This document shows, piece after piece, positions 24,086 to 37,238 of a stretch of DNA of 64,000 nucleotides (position 1 is the stretch's first letter; each line of letters begins with the position of its first letter). This DNA is from Sordaria brevicollis (lineage: Eukaryota > Ascomycota > Sordariomycetes > Sordariales > Sordariaceae), in contig JAUTDP010000015.1 in NCBI GenBank assembly GCA_033439795.1, positions 496,001 through 560,000 of the forward strand. The letters are read 5' to 3'. The notes below the pieces were generated by a model that saw only the letters and a list, made by a program, of their open reading frames with translations, searched no databases and was not told where the DNA came from. The position numbers were made by a program, and so were the translations under genes.

Positions 24086-24485
24086 GCGGCTGGCTGGGTG
24101 ATGATGTGAAGATTGTACGACCAAGGGATGTATGGTATGGTAGGGGATACGGGACCCGGCGGGAGATGTCTGTACATACTGTCTAATTAGGTTTTTGGAT
24201 GGCAAAAATGATTTTTGGTTATGCATTGCATCGACAACAATCAAGGAGTTGTGGCATTTTGGCCTTGTGGTTTCTTCATGGCATAATATTTCTTGCGGTA
24301 CAGTCCCACACAGCTCATAATCATATCCCGTACTATATGGCACTTCAAGCATGGCCTTGTCACACCGTGGCTCTCATACCACGTCCCTTTGCAGCAGTGC
24401 CGTTGAACGCAGTTCATTACTCATATTCTATATATATGGAACTTTTGAACTCCCAATATTACCCCTTCATTATCATCGTCTCCGT
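24086..24485. other. Convergent 3' region between SCOT and peroxiredoxin genes
   Basis: This 400-bp stretch between two stop codons is A/T-rich with TATATATATGG near 24430. It is expected to hold both 3' untranslated regions and poly(A) sites. No gene is seen. Confidence 0.5.
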
Positions 24486-25427
24486 CTAAGCAAGAACCTT
24501 GTCGGCCAACGAAACGGCAGTACCAGTGTTATCGGGCTCGACGGCAATCTTGGTGACCTTGCCGTCCTCGACAATGAGGGCGTAGCGCTTGGAACGGTCG
24601 TTGCCAAAGATGGCCTTGCTGTCGAAGAGGAGGTCGAGACCCTTGGTGAACTCTCCCGAGGGGTCGGCGAGGAAGCGGATCTGTTGTGGTGTTAGGGACG
24701 GTCGCATGTGATGGGGAGGAACGGGAACTTACGCCAGACTCGCCGGCAGGGTCGAGGTTCTCCTTCCATGCCTTCATGCTGTTTGAGTGTCAGCTTGTGT
24801 TCTTGAAATAACTGCCTTGCTTCCTCTCGACCGGCGGTGCCGTTTGTTTTGATCCTCCCCTTCTGGTCCTCTTTCTGATGTTGCCATCGTTTGTCCCCTT
24901 TTTCTGTTTTTACCCTCCTCTTAAGACCTTTTACTCCCTCCAAGATCTCTCATAAGTCTCTTCTCTCCCTCTCGAACCCATCCTCTTTTCCCAGAGATTT
25001 TCCTCGTCTTCCCCTTCGCCATCTTTCCCCTCCTTCTCCCTTCCACCCACCCCTTCCCACCTCCAAGTTTGATTCACAAAGAGAGAAGAAGTACTCACAC
25101 AAAAGCATCATTAACACTAACCACCGCCTTAACATCAAACTCCTGCGTCTTAGGATGCTGAATATAACTCGGGATGTGACTAGCGCTGCACGCGGGGGAG
25201 AAAGCCGCGGGGACGCCAATGATCAACATGTTGCGAGCGCCTTCGGCTTCCTTGCGCAGGTCGACCTTGTTTCCGGGGGACCCCTCCTGGAGGAGCTCGC
25301 CCTCTGGCAAAAGCTCGCCGATCTTGACGAGCCGGGCGGGGGAGGAGGAGAAGAAGCGGCCGGCCGCGGGGGCGGCGGGACGGGCGAAGACGGGCGCCGA
25401 GGCGCGGAGGGCGGTGCGGGTGAGCAT
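24486..25427 (-). CDS. Peroxiredoxin, Prx5/AHP1 type, probably mitochondrial
   Basis: Exons are 25427-25099, 24778-24733 and 24680-24486 (189 aa); introns are 320 and 52 bp with GTGAGT and GTAAGT donors. The protein is a thiol peroxidase that reduces hydrogen and organic peroxides. The N-terminus (MLTRTALRASAPVFARPAAP, then GRFFSSSPARLVK) is a clear matrix-targeting presequence. The family motif VPAAFSPACSASHIP carries the peroxidatic cysteine, Cys80, which is the only cysteine, so the enzyme should work by a 1-Cys mechanism with an external thiol such as glutathione or thioredoxin. FLADPSGEFTKG and the RSKRYALIVEDGKV strand are typical of the Prx5 group, which includes the Aspergillus allergen Asp f 3. 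An upstream ATG in the same frame (25520) would bury the presequence, so I prefer 25427. The gene is divergent from the DUF167 gene. Confidence 0.92.
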
Positions 25428-26080
25428 GGTTGCGGTTTTGGTTATTGGTGGTGAGGAATTGGTGGTTGTTTGGTGATTGGGAGAAGAAGGATGGAAGATG
25501 GGAAATGGGTTTGTTGTCAACTGGATTCGGACCCGACGAGGAGTGCCGCGTCCCTTTCGTCCCCTCAGTGGGAAGCTACAGGGGTTGAGGCAGGGGTTGG
25601 GATGATAAGATACCTCTAGTGGATGACATCACCGAGGATGGCGTGCCACGGGGAAGCGTTTGAAGCTATCAACACCAATGTTGCTTGTCATTCTCGTCAA
25701 TGAGTTGATCCTCAGGATACATTTCTCGAATAATGGATCATTAAAGCGTAATTTGCCTATACATCGGTGCTCAATTGATGGGAGTCCAAGTCATTGACCT
25801 CATCTGGGAGCTTCGAAGCTACAGGGGCCAAGCTCCCAAAGCTCTAGCGGATACTACCCCGCTGGACCCGAAATCGGATTGAAGAGAAACCATTTCGCGA
25901 ACTTCAGTCTGAAATTCACAGCTCGAATCAGACACCTTCAACTCGGGACCACCATACCTACATCAACGGAGTATTTGAACGTTAAGTTCTCCTTTTTGTT
26001 TTATCGCAAATATTAGCTCGAGAAGTACATCCATTCAGGAAATCTTCTACCAAAGCGCTTCACCAGCTCAACCACAAACA
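25428..26080. other. Divergent promoter region, peroxiredoxin / DUF167 gene
   Basis: These 650 bases between two divergent start codons should hold both promoters. No coding signal or clear TATA box is seen. Confidence 0.5.
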
Positions 26081-26710
26081 ATGTCAACCCAAAGAGCCCT
26101 CTGGTTCGTCGCCAGCAAAGCCAGCAAAAAATCATCTTCACCCCAAGCCGGCGGGGGCACCATCTTCATCCACTGCCACGTCAAGCCCGGTGCCAGCAAG
26201 CAGCGCGAGGGCGTCACTTCTTTGACGGAAGAAGCAGTCGAGATATGCGTTGCGGCTCAAGCAAAGGAAGGGGAGGCGAATAAAGCTGTTGTCAAGGTTT
26301 TGAGTGAGGTGAGTTTATCTGCGTCAATCTTCACCCTGACCTAGCTACCTCTAGTCATGATTTTGTGCTATTGATGTCCTCACATCTTCTTCCTGCCTTG
26401 ACTTCCTTTTCTCGTATCCACATCACACACAGCCTGTACCGGGCATCGCATTGTTCACGATAGCCCTTGTAGCCATGTTTCCTCATTCGGGAAACGAAGC
26501 AGTAAAAACTCCAGGCCGTACCTAACTATACAGGCTCTCAATATCCCCAAGTCCAACCTCGAAATCACCCAGGGTCTCAAGTCCAGAGCCAAGACCGTTG
26601 CCGTTTCTGCGCCTGGGTCGTGGGTTGGCGGTGGTGGTGGTAATGGTGGCGGGGAGGAGGAGTGTCTTGAGAGGGTGAAGGCGTATCTGAACAAGGCGAC
26701 TGAGGCTTGA
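26081..26710 (+). CDS. DUF167 / YggU-family small protein
   Basis: Exons are 26081-26308 and 26534-26710 (134 aa) with a 225-bp intron (donor GTGAGT, branch CCTAAC, acceptor TATACAG). The fold family is small, found in bacteria and eukaryotes, and of unsettled biochemical role. Signatures are present in order: [16 protein letters not shown] (the conserved V-x-P-x-A/G-S-K block), [18 protein letters not shown] (the conserved PAxGxANKA block, here with K-E-G-E), [24 protein letters not shown] (helix, strand and G-x-x-S-R-x-K), and [11 protein letters not shown] at the C-terminus. The splice junction (SE joined to ALNIP) falls inside the domain and restores it exactly. A Gly-rich insert ([12 protein letters not shown]) near residues 109-120 is lineage-specific. 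I propose no specific function. The gene is convergent with DAM1, with only 246 bp between stops. Confidence 0.88.
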
Positions 26711-26956
26711 TGTTGCGCTTGGAAAATGATGTTGAGACAGCGTCATCATGCGGTCGTACAATCTTCGACATTGGTTCGATGTTCCCACGCGATTTGGTGG
26801 GCCGAAGGGTAACCCAGAACTCAGAAACTGACCAACTGCGCATCCATATGCCCTTCAAACCTGGGTATCGATACCTTACCCCCCTTTTATCGTCATATAA
26901 TCATAACTCATAACATCCATTGTCATATCTTGTATCGCATCCTCGCTTCTGGTCAT

Positions 26957-27761
26957 TCATTTCACACCCCTCCCACCGGTTCGCCCGTACGATGTAGTCC
27001 TAGTAATCGCACCGCGGCTCGTCGTTCGGGAAGCAGGCGTCACCCCACGGCCGGCAGCACCTCTTCCACTCGTGCCTCTCGTCGTGCCCGATGGCGCAGG
27101 AACTCTCGACTGTCTCGGAGCGGGCGTCTTGGGAGCCACGGATGGTTTTCGCGGTGTAGGTCCGGAGATGTTGGAGGTCGGGTTATCGACGAAGGAGGTA
27201 TCTGTTGTCCTGTTTCCCTCCCAAAAAGCAAAACGTCAGCAACAGTTCCATACATACCAGCGTGCAACAGGTAGTAGGGAAAACGAACATAAAAGTAGTC
27301 TCATTCCCCTCAAACCTCTCTCCCCCCTCTTGCTTCACCGTCGCCACCATCCCCTCCATGTTCCCACCACCCTGCCCCTGCTGCCCCATACCCATCGCAG
27401 CCTCTCTTTCCTCCCTCTCCCTCTGTCTCCTAAAACTCTCCCCCAACGGACCCTCCGGGAAATCCACACAAAACGCATTCATGTTCAGCCCGTACAGAAA
27501 ACTCGCAAAGTCCTCGCTGAATCGGGCTAGGCTCTCGTGCATCAGCTGGAAATGCATCATGTTGGCTTCCAAGTCCGCCATGGCATCGCTCAGCTCGGCA
27601 AAGGCCGGCTCGAAGGCGTTTAGCGGGAATGTCGAGGAGGAGCCGTTGGGCCCCCCATGGAGGGATTCGCGGGCGGAGTCACGAAGGGAGGAGCGCGAGG
27701 AAGGGCGGAGGGGGGTGGTTGGTCGGTTGGGAGTTCGGGGGCGGGATTGGGATTCTGGCAT
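26957..27761 (-). CDS. dam1: DASH complex subunit Dam1 (outer kinetochore)
   Basis: Exons are 27761-27289 and 27209-26957 (241 aa). Dam1 is part of the ten-subunit DASH/Dam1 ring that couples kinetochores to spindle microtubules and is regulated by Aurora B (Ipl1). The diagnostic helix is at about residues 50-100: FAELSDAMADLEANMMHFQL, then MHESLARFSEDFASFLYGLNMNAFCVDFPEGP. The N-terminus is Ser/Pro/Arg-rich. The C-terminal exon is basic and Arg/Thr/Ser-rich (VPAPSGTTRGTSGRG, ending TGGRGVK), as expected for the microtubule-binding, kinase-regulated tail. The intron is the weak point. Only a GTTCGT donor at 27288 (79-bp intron, acceptor GAAACAG) keeps the frame and gives TTFMTTDTSFVDNP; the better-looking GTATGT donor at 27255 leads to a stop or a wrong frame. 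Family identity is firm; the exact junction is inferred. Confidence 0.85.
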
Positions 27762-29654
27762 TGTTGTTGTTGATGATGATGATGATGATGACGGGGGTTT
27801 GGGAGGTTATGGTATGCGATGTTTGGGTTGATCGGGGGTCGCGATGGTGGGTGTGGGTTTCGTAAGAAAGTGTGATGTTGAAGATTGGCGTTGAACTGGG
27901 AAGACGCGATCGGGAAGCTGTGAGACGCGACGATGGTTTAATTGACCCCACTAAAGGTCCCCTCTTGCGGTGCGACTTTGTCACTGCCAAGCCGAGGCGC
28001 ACAGACCATTTCGAGGGCATGCTCCATGGGTCAGGGGGGATTTCATCATTGGGTGACCATGAGGGTTCTCGTTTTCGCTTTCCATCCAAGTTTCCATGTT
28101 GGTTGCAAATGAAGATGGGTTGTGATTATCAATATCTGTTGAGAAGCACAGTTTGAAGAATTGAACCCCTTTGTTACACAAGCTTCTGGAATTTGGATCT
28201 CCGGTTCCAAGGTTGCGGATCTCAGCAGGGATGAACAAAGACACTGGTCGCATGGACTGGACATGGAGATTGTGTATCAAGATCCCTAGGAATCTCCATG
28301 GTGTTTTTGGAACGGACAACTCTAGGACCCCGAACATCATCGACGATCCTGTCCGGTGTGGAAGAGCTGGGCAAAACTTAGTAGAAGCATTGATAGGAGA
28401 GGGACAAAGGGCATGTCAAGAAGAAGAAAAAATTGCAAAAAATAATGATACTTCGCTGGGAAACCGCTTGGTGAAAACCCAGAGCGCTTGCTTAGATAGT
28501 AGATAGATGTTAATATATGGCAGATTATATGGCAGATATATGGCTGTATATGGCAATTATATGGCAGTAGATTATTTCGCTGGTTTCGCTGATTGTCGCT
28601 GGTGTTGTCGCTGATGTTGTCGCTGGTTTTCGCTGTTGTTTCGCTGGTCGGTCGCTATGGCGAGTTTGCTCACCATGGGAGAGTGCCCAGGGCGCACCCG
28701 GACAGCTCTCCCATAGCGAAAATTCCGAAGGGTAATGTTTTCGATGGGAGTTGAACCCAAGACCTTTCGTCCGATGTGGTTTAGAGAGTGGGACTGGGAC
28801 CAGTGCGCCATTTTACCGCTAGACTTACCTGGTACTAGTGCGTCTCGGGACCAACCCTATATGGGCAATTATGGACCAGGCCAAGCCCTTGGCATCCCTT
28901 GTGCACGGTCCATCTTTCTCTTCCCTCCCACCATTCTTTGGGGCCCTGGATTGCACAAAATGCACAATGAAATCCCATTCTTTTCATCTGCTCCAAACTG
29001 CCCCCACTTACACCGGGATTGATGAATTGTCCATGTGGAGGAATTCCTGTTTTCTTTTCCGAAAGACACCGTCTTTTGCCTTGCCTATTGCGCCGACTTT
29101 GGTTCCCTTTTGACATTGTGCCTTGGATATTGACTCTGTGGAAATAGACTCCGGGTTCTCGAAAAAGGTTCCGACACTTTGGTAACCACAGATCTGACAT
29201 CTGTCGTCCCATGTCTTCGCGGCTCTTTTAAAATTTGCTGTAACACTTTTTGTCCTCTCGGTTGTTCTACATATACGTCACTTCTCAGAATCACAACTTC
29301 CACTTCACCAGAAATTGCGCCTCCAAAAGCTGACACGGATCGCCCGGGGATAGCCTTGTCCGACACATTGATAATTGGAGCAACATTCATTTCACAGCCC
29401 CCATCACACACTCACATTGACACATCCCTTTCACCCCTCCAGCCGAGTTGTTGGTGACCGCCTTCCTTCTTGGTGTTTTTGCTAGTCTACAGTACAGTAC
29501 CAACATCCCGCCCTGTTGCCGCCGCCGCCCTACCGCTACCAAGCACACGTGTTAGAGGCATCCCGTCCCGTCCTGTCCAGCCACGAGCTGTATTCCCGAT
29601 TCCTGGTTACATCCCCCTCCTCTCCCAATCTTATACTTTCATCATCAGTGTGGA
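27762..29654. other. Divergent region between DAM1 and the Sec14-type gene, containing a SINE-like element
   Basis: No protein gene is supported. The middle (28503-28831) is a short repeat-like element with tRNA-type internal promoter boxes, listed separately. The stretch 29100-29654 is pyrimidine-rich and is probably the promoter and leader of the CRAL-TRIO gene. Confidence 0.5.
28503..28831 (-). mobile_element. tRNA-derived SINE-like element
   Basis: Read on the minus strand, the element starts with a tRNA-like head: an A-box-like TAGCGGTAAAATGG (28821-28808) and, 50 bases on, a B-box GGTTCAACTCC (28757-28747) against the consensus GGTTCGANTCC. Ends GGTAAGT and ATTACC can pair partly, but the T-arm is not joined to an acceptor strand, so this is not a working tRNA. 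A tRNA-unrelated body follows with a 9-bp inverted repeat (28675-28683 against 28706-28714) and a second overlapping pair (28652-28660 against 28711-28719). Then come degenerate CAGCGA(A/C)A repeats (about 28575-28650) and a tail of ATATGGCA-type units (28503-28567). Head, body and simple-repeat tail is SINE architecture. I could not find a target-site duplication, so both ends are approximate. No protein is encoded. Confidence 0.5.
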
Positions 29655-31783
<2,129 letters not shown>

Positions 31784-32851
31784 GTAAAGGGGGTGGATGT
31801 GTTGGTGTATGGTGGAGGAGGGTGATACTTTTCTCTGGTTTTGGAAACTAACTGTGTATAATGCCTTTTTTCATGGATATATAAAGATTATAAGATGTTT
31901 ATAATGGGATGATTGAGGTGTAGTAGGGGTTTGGGACGGGTTATGACTGGGTATATACGATAGAGCTATACAGAGAGAGGCGTTTGTAGGTAAATGAGGA
32001 CGCAAGTTCACCTGTCACCATAATCCTTTCTTGAGTCTTGACGCATACATCTCTCTCAGTTGACTCGCCCAGAATCCAGACCCCCATCGGTAGACTATAG
32101 CTACACTCGACGTGAGACACTCGGTTTGACAAGAGACTTTCCCAAAGCAGGAAGGGCAGAAGCACAGCAAGAGAAGAGTTCAATGGAATGCTAATGTCGC
32201 TATACTACTATTTTCGTTGGATACGGGACACGTGGGCATGTGAACTTCATCGGCGACATCTCGTAAAGTTTCACATTCCAGTGCTGTGATGACATGGACC
32301 GTACTTGAGAGACGACGGGAGAGGGACGATGAACACTAATACATGCTATCTGTCGGACTCATCGATACGCAACCACTTGCACACAACAACACTTTCGGTT
32401 GGTTGCTTCCTGTCACCCATTAACTGCGGGAAAGAGCTACTGGGGCTCATCTGGTCTTTCCTTAAAAGTGATGAGTGAGCCGAGTGCATGAACCATAAAC
32501 AGAAGGAGCAACCAAAAGCAAGGCAACCGAAAAGCTTTCATTTCGATGAGACCATGGGTTTCTTTCTTCTGTCGCTTGAGGGACTCTGACTGACAGCTGA
32601 GCTTCGGTGTATCGTCGTCACAGTTTACCACCTTCGTTTTGGATGCTTTCTTTTGGATGGTAGAGCTGGCCTGTTAGCCAACTAGTCGGATTTGACATAA
32701 ACCCATCCACCGCAGTCTTCACCACCGTGGTCACTCTCTCGTTTTTGGTCGACTACTGATTGTACCACTCGTTTTGACTGTTGCTGACCTAAAGACGGAG
32801 AGAAGGAGGTCGACAGTTCGGTGTGTGTGTGGTCAGAAGTGTCTGTTCAGG
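31784..32851. other. Intergenic region upstream of the GH17 gene
   Basis: This holds the 3' untranslated region of the CRAL-TRIO gene and the promoter of the glucanase gene. I see no coding signal and no repeat beyond a short GT run at 32820-32832. Confidence 0.5.
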
Positions 32852-34573
32852 ATGGGATATTCCGCACCAGTATTTCCACTCGCCCTGGTGGTGGTGGCAA
32901 CTCTTTTTGGACAGGTTGTGTCTATTCCGTTTGTTGGAGATCACAGTAAGTCGCTCAACCCACAAGGAGATCATAGGCAAATTACCAATATGCTGACTAG
33001 AATGTCTAAAATCAGGAGATAGGTCTTACGATGTTGATCAACACCATGCTCATGCTCGCCATGGCCATACCCGCTACCATCCTCGACGTCTGCTGGAGCT
33101 ACCTGTCCGTGTAAACGAAACGGAACCGCCCGAGGCTTTGTTAGGATTCGAAGATGGGAGGTATCCCTGGAGCGGTCAGAAGTTTCCCACGAAGACAGGG
33201 CGCACAGTTGAAGAAGATGGAAGCATGACTCTGGCAGCAAGAGAGAACACTTTGACCAACCAAACAGATACCGCTCCGACGACAACAGCCACCGAGGTTG
33301 AAGAGGTAGTCATTTACGTCGATGAGAACTCCCAAACGATGAGCGCGGAGACGAATGTTATTCCGATTGTCTCACAAGCAACCTCATCATTGGCATCCTC
33401 GTCTTCGTCTTCATCACCAGCAGAGACAACCCTCCACAAAAAGAGCAAACGAACCAACCTTTCTTCCTACCTCTCCTCCATCAACGCTAACAAGAAGCTC
33501 GTCGTCAAGCCCAACACACCCAAGCCCAAGACCTCCACGAACCAGTCAATTAACAACCCAAACACATCAGTGGCATCCACAAATACCACCACCAAAATCC
33601 ACCCGGGCTTCCTCCCTCAACGTCTTCCCGGTGTCACTTACGCCCCCTACGATCTCTCTGGCTGTCGCTCCCCCTCCAACATCGCTTCCGACTTCCGCAA
33701 GATCTCCAAAACAGGCCTCTACTCCTCCGTGCGCATCTACGGCGTCGACTGCTCCCAAGTCCTCCACACTTTACGGGCTGCCTCCTCCGTCTCCCCTCCC
33801 CTAAAGTTATTTCTCGGTATCTTCAACCTCTCCGACCTCACATCCCAAATCACCACCCTCGTCCGCGACATCCAAACCTTTGCCTCCAATCCCGGAAACG
33901 GCAAACCCAAAATGACAGTCGAACAAGTCTTTGACACCATGATCGACACCATCAGCGTCGGCAACGAACTAGTCAACAACGGCCAAGCCACGCCCGCACA
34001 AGTCCTTTCCGCCGTCCGGCGCGTGCGCGAAGCGTTACGGCGCGAGGGGTATACAGGCCCTGTAGTGACAGTCGACACCTTCGTCGCGGTACTCAAACAC
34101 CCCCAGCTGTGCGCGAGCCCGGATACGGATTACTGCGCCGTCAACCTGCACCCGTTTTTCGATCCGCATACGGATGCGACCAAGGCCGCGAATTTTGTCA
34201 AGAGGCAGGTACTTAACCTGCGCGAAGCGACAACCCCCAGACTTAATCTCGGGAAAGCCCCCCTCCTCCTGCTTCCCCTCTAAAGAACGGCAACGGAGGG
34301 ATACAGCAGCAAAAAGAAAAACAGAAACGGCTGGTGATTACAGAAACGGGCTGGCCCACGCAGGGAAATGCAAACAATAAAGCTGTTCCCGGCAGAGCTG
34401 AACAGAAGAAAGTGGTGGAGGGTGTGAGGAAGATCTGGCAAGAGGGTAAGGAGAGAGAATTTGGGGATGATGGTGATTTTGAGGTGTATCTTTTTACGGC
34501 GTTTGATGACCCGTGGAAGAAGGCGGAAAAGGGGACGTTTTATGCGGAGCAGTTTTGGGGGATACATGAGTGA
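32852..34573 (+). CDS. Secreted glycoside hydrolase family 17 beta-1,3-glucanase/transglycosylase
   Basis: Exons are 32852-32945, 33016-34208 and about 34286-34573 (524 aa). Family 17 enzymes of fungi (Bgl2, Scw4, Scw10) cut and re-join beta-1,3-glucan in the wall. Residues 1-25 are a signal peptide (MGYSAPVFPLALVVVATLFG). A Ser/Thr/Asn-rich region with several dibasic sites (HPRRLL, HKKSKRT) follows and may be a Kex2-cleaved pro-region or spacer. The catalytic domain begins near VTYAPYDLSGCRSPSNIASDF and contains RIYGVDCSQ, VGNELVNN with acid/base Glu349, INL-type NLHPFFDP, and VITETGWPT with nucleophile Glu449. The C-terminus is complete (TAFDDPWKK, then AEQFWGIHE). The last intron starts at 34209 (GTACTT). 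Its acceptor is 34285 or 34306; both keep the frame and change only a Gln/Asn-rich loop by seven residues. Fks1, encoded 10 kb away, makes the substrate polymer. Confidence 0.9.
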
Positions 34574-35352
34574 TTGATTGCCTTGATGAGGGTTGACGAG
34601 CGGGATTGGGGGTGGTTGAAGGAAGGGTAGTACCTATATTGTGCTTCTGTTTGTCTTTTTTCTGTGTTGGTTATTTATGTGCATTGTTGAGGCATCGTTG
34701 TTAGGTTTTGGAACTGGAGGTTCATGTTTCTTTCTTCTTTTTTTTTACTACGTACTTCGTTGTTCATATCGTCATTTTGCTTTGGATTTCTTGGAGGGTA
34801 TGATCGATAACTAGGAATATGTTACTGCTAAAGGAAACATGGTGTGGATTTCCGGATATCAATGAGGGTGAGGACATTGCTTTAGCAGACGGTTATGGGT
34901 ACGAGGACTTGACGAGTGATAGAGAAGATCAGACCACATGTTCTAACCTCGATCGATAGCAAAGATGATCATTCTTCTCATGACTAGGTAGACGATAATG
35001 GCTGTCCGCGTAGTGTATCCAAAATACCATTTCACATCAATACGTATTAAACTATTTCTTGGTCTATCATGACATCCATCCGTCCACCTGCCCATTCCAT
35101 CCCTTCCAACCCATCCATCTAAGTCATTTTCCATGTCATTCAACCATTCGTTTTCTTTTTTTCTCCTACCCGTTCAACTTCCACACCGTACTCAACAACT
35201 CTACTCCTCTCCACCACCGCCCATCGAATAATCCAATAAAGTATTTATATAGTTTTTGTCAACGTCAACACAAGAATGCAAAATAACAAGAAAACGAAGT
35301 TACACCCCCCACCAGCTCTCCAGAGCAACAACATCTGCAGCCCGTCCAAGCT
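34574..35352. other. Convergent region between GH17 and LCB1 genes
   Basis: The stretch lies between two stop codons and has T-rich tracts near 34736-34747. It is expected to hold both 3' untranslated regions. No gene is seen. Confidence 0.5.
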
Positions 35353-37238
35353 TTAAGCAGTAGGAACCCCCAACTTGTTATTTCCCTTCTTGGTCATGAC
35401 CTTGGTGATGGCATGACGGATCGCGATGCCCGCCTTCTCCGTCTCCTTCTTGTTCAGGCCCGAGGTGACGCACACCTTGAGGGCTGGGGTGGCGGTGTAG
35501 ACGTTATCCTTGAGGCCCATGTGCGAGGTGATGGGGCCGCCCTTGAGGCGGGTGACGAGGATGTTATTTGCTAGGCACTGTTTTGTCGTTTTCATTAGTA
35601 TCGGGAAAATAAGTTGGAAAGGAAAAAAAGTGGGGGACAATGGGAAGGGAAGGAAAAGGGAGAAAAGGGAGGACAGACCTCATCAGCAACCTCCTGCAAC
35701 AACCTCTCCTGATCCTCCACCGTCAGCCTGCGCGCCTCCACCACCTGCGGCTTCAAAACAAGCAAGAGGATCGGGTTCTCGGGCGCGCTGGTGCAAACCA
35801 CCCAGTCGCTCTTGGGATCCAGCTGCGCCCTCATCAACCGCGCGTTCTCTCTGCACACGCCCAGCGTCGCTTCGGGGTTTTCCTGGATCACGTGCAAAGA
35901 TTCAGAGGCAGTAATGGCCAACATGGCCGGCAGCGCCGCAGAAAAGGTATAGCTGGCGGCCGTCAAGCGCTGGTGCTCGACGACGTCCTTGGGACCGGCG
36001 CAGAAACCGCCACCGGCGCACAAGGGGCCGGCGAGCGAACCGACAATCATGTCCACCTGCGTGGGGTCAACGTTTTGCGCCTCGGTCAGGCCGCGGCCGG
36101 TTCTTCCGAGAACACCGAAAGACCAGGTCTCGTCGAGGATGATGCGGAACTTGTACTTCTCCTTGAGCTCGATCAGGCGGGGCAGGTCGTTCATCTCGCC
36201 CGTGGTCTCGAAGAGGGCCTCGGTGACGATGAAGCGGCGGGTGAGCTTCTTGGAGCGGGCCTGCTCGGCCACGACCTTTTGCATGACGCGCTCGAGGTCG
36301 TCGAGGTCGTTGTGGGCGTACCAGCGGATGTTGGAGCGGGAAATCTCGAGGCCGCGACGGATGGAGTAGTTGACGGCGCGGTCGGCGACGATGATGTCGC
36401 CGCGCTTGCAGAAGGCGGGGATGACGGACGAAATGGTCGAGAAGGCTTGGGCGTAGACGATGCAGCCCTCGGTACCCAGGCAGTTGGCGATGTCGGCTTC
36501 GGTGCGCATGTGCACGTCCTGGGTGCCGTAGAATTGAGGGGGGCCGCAGGGGCCGACGCCGTAGGTGCGCAGGGTCTGGATGGCTTTCTCCTTGATTTGT
36601 TCGTTGGCGTTGAGGTTGTAGAAGTTGTACGAGGCGAGATTGGTGACGGTGCGGCCGTTGGTGAGCTTGGATTTGGGACCGGTTGGGCTGTTGCATGTCG
36701 ATGTATCAGCGCATTTGTCTTTTGTCTACTAGTATGGATGAGGAACGAGACAACTTACCCAACAATAACAGGCATCCTCTCGGCCTCCATCTCCTCAAGG
36801 AAGGTCATGTTGGGCACCAGAGGCTCAGGAGTCCATTCATCAACAAGCTCATCGATTTCCTGTGTGTGTCATGACCCAAAATCAGCATTTAGTTCCTCTC
36901 CTCTCCTCTCCTCTCCTTGACCTCCCATTCTCTTCTTTCCTCAGGTTGCTTGTCCTCCATCCAGTTTCCCTCCCCTTCCCTCGCTCGTTGTGGTGCATGT
37001 AACTCACATCATCAGTCAACTTGATAAAGTTCTGTTTCGAAGTCGAGTACGCGGGGGCCATAAGGTATCGAATAAAGAAGATGACCAGGACCAGCTCGAT
37101 GGCGGAGCGCACCGGGTCGTTCTGGTACGAGGACCTGACGTAGCGGATCAGGACGGCGGAACCGGGCACCTTCTGGAAGAGGGTGATGGCTTCGTTGAGC
37201 CATTCCGTCAGGTGGGCTTGGAGTTCTGTGAGCTCCAT
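35353..37238 (-). CDS. lcb1: Serine palmitoyltransferase subunit 1 (Lcb1)
   Basis: Exons are 37238-37008, 36859-36759, 36687-35679 and 35577-35353 (521 aa); introns are 148, 71 and 101 bp. With Lcb2 it condenses serine and palmitoyl-CoA, the first step of sphingolipid synthesis, in the ER membrane. A membrane helix lies near residues 45-65 (SAIELVLVIFFIRYLMAP). The aminotransferase-like fold follows: YNFYNLNANEQIK, GVGPCGPPQFYGTQDVH, RGDIIVADRAVNYSIRRGLEISRS, ILDETWSFGVLGRTGRG and MIVGSLAGPLCAGGGFCAG. As in all Lcb1 proteins, the lysine that would hold pyridoxal phosphate is absent (GSLAG block), so catalysis needs Lcb2. The Cys in GPCGPP corresponds to the cysteine mutated in human hereditary sensory neuropathy. 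The third intron uses a GTCTGT donor, but it is the only join that keeps the frame. The start is the first ATG of a family-like N-terminus. Confidence 0.95.

Noticed and set aside
28735..28831. A functional tRNA gene on the minus strand
   Set aside because: The A and B boxes are present, but the T-arm is not followed by an acceptor strand matching GGTAAGT and the anticodon arm cannot be formed cleanly. A tRNA-derived element fits better.
35640..36920. 426-codon plus-strand open frame across LCB1
   Set aside because: It is antisense to a clearly conserved enzyme. The Val/Gly/Glu/Asp-rich product is typical of a codon-bias shadow.
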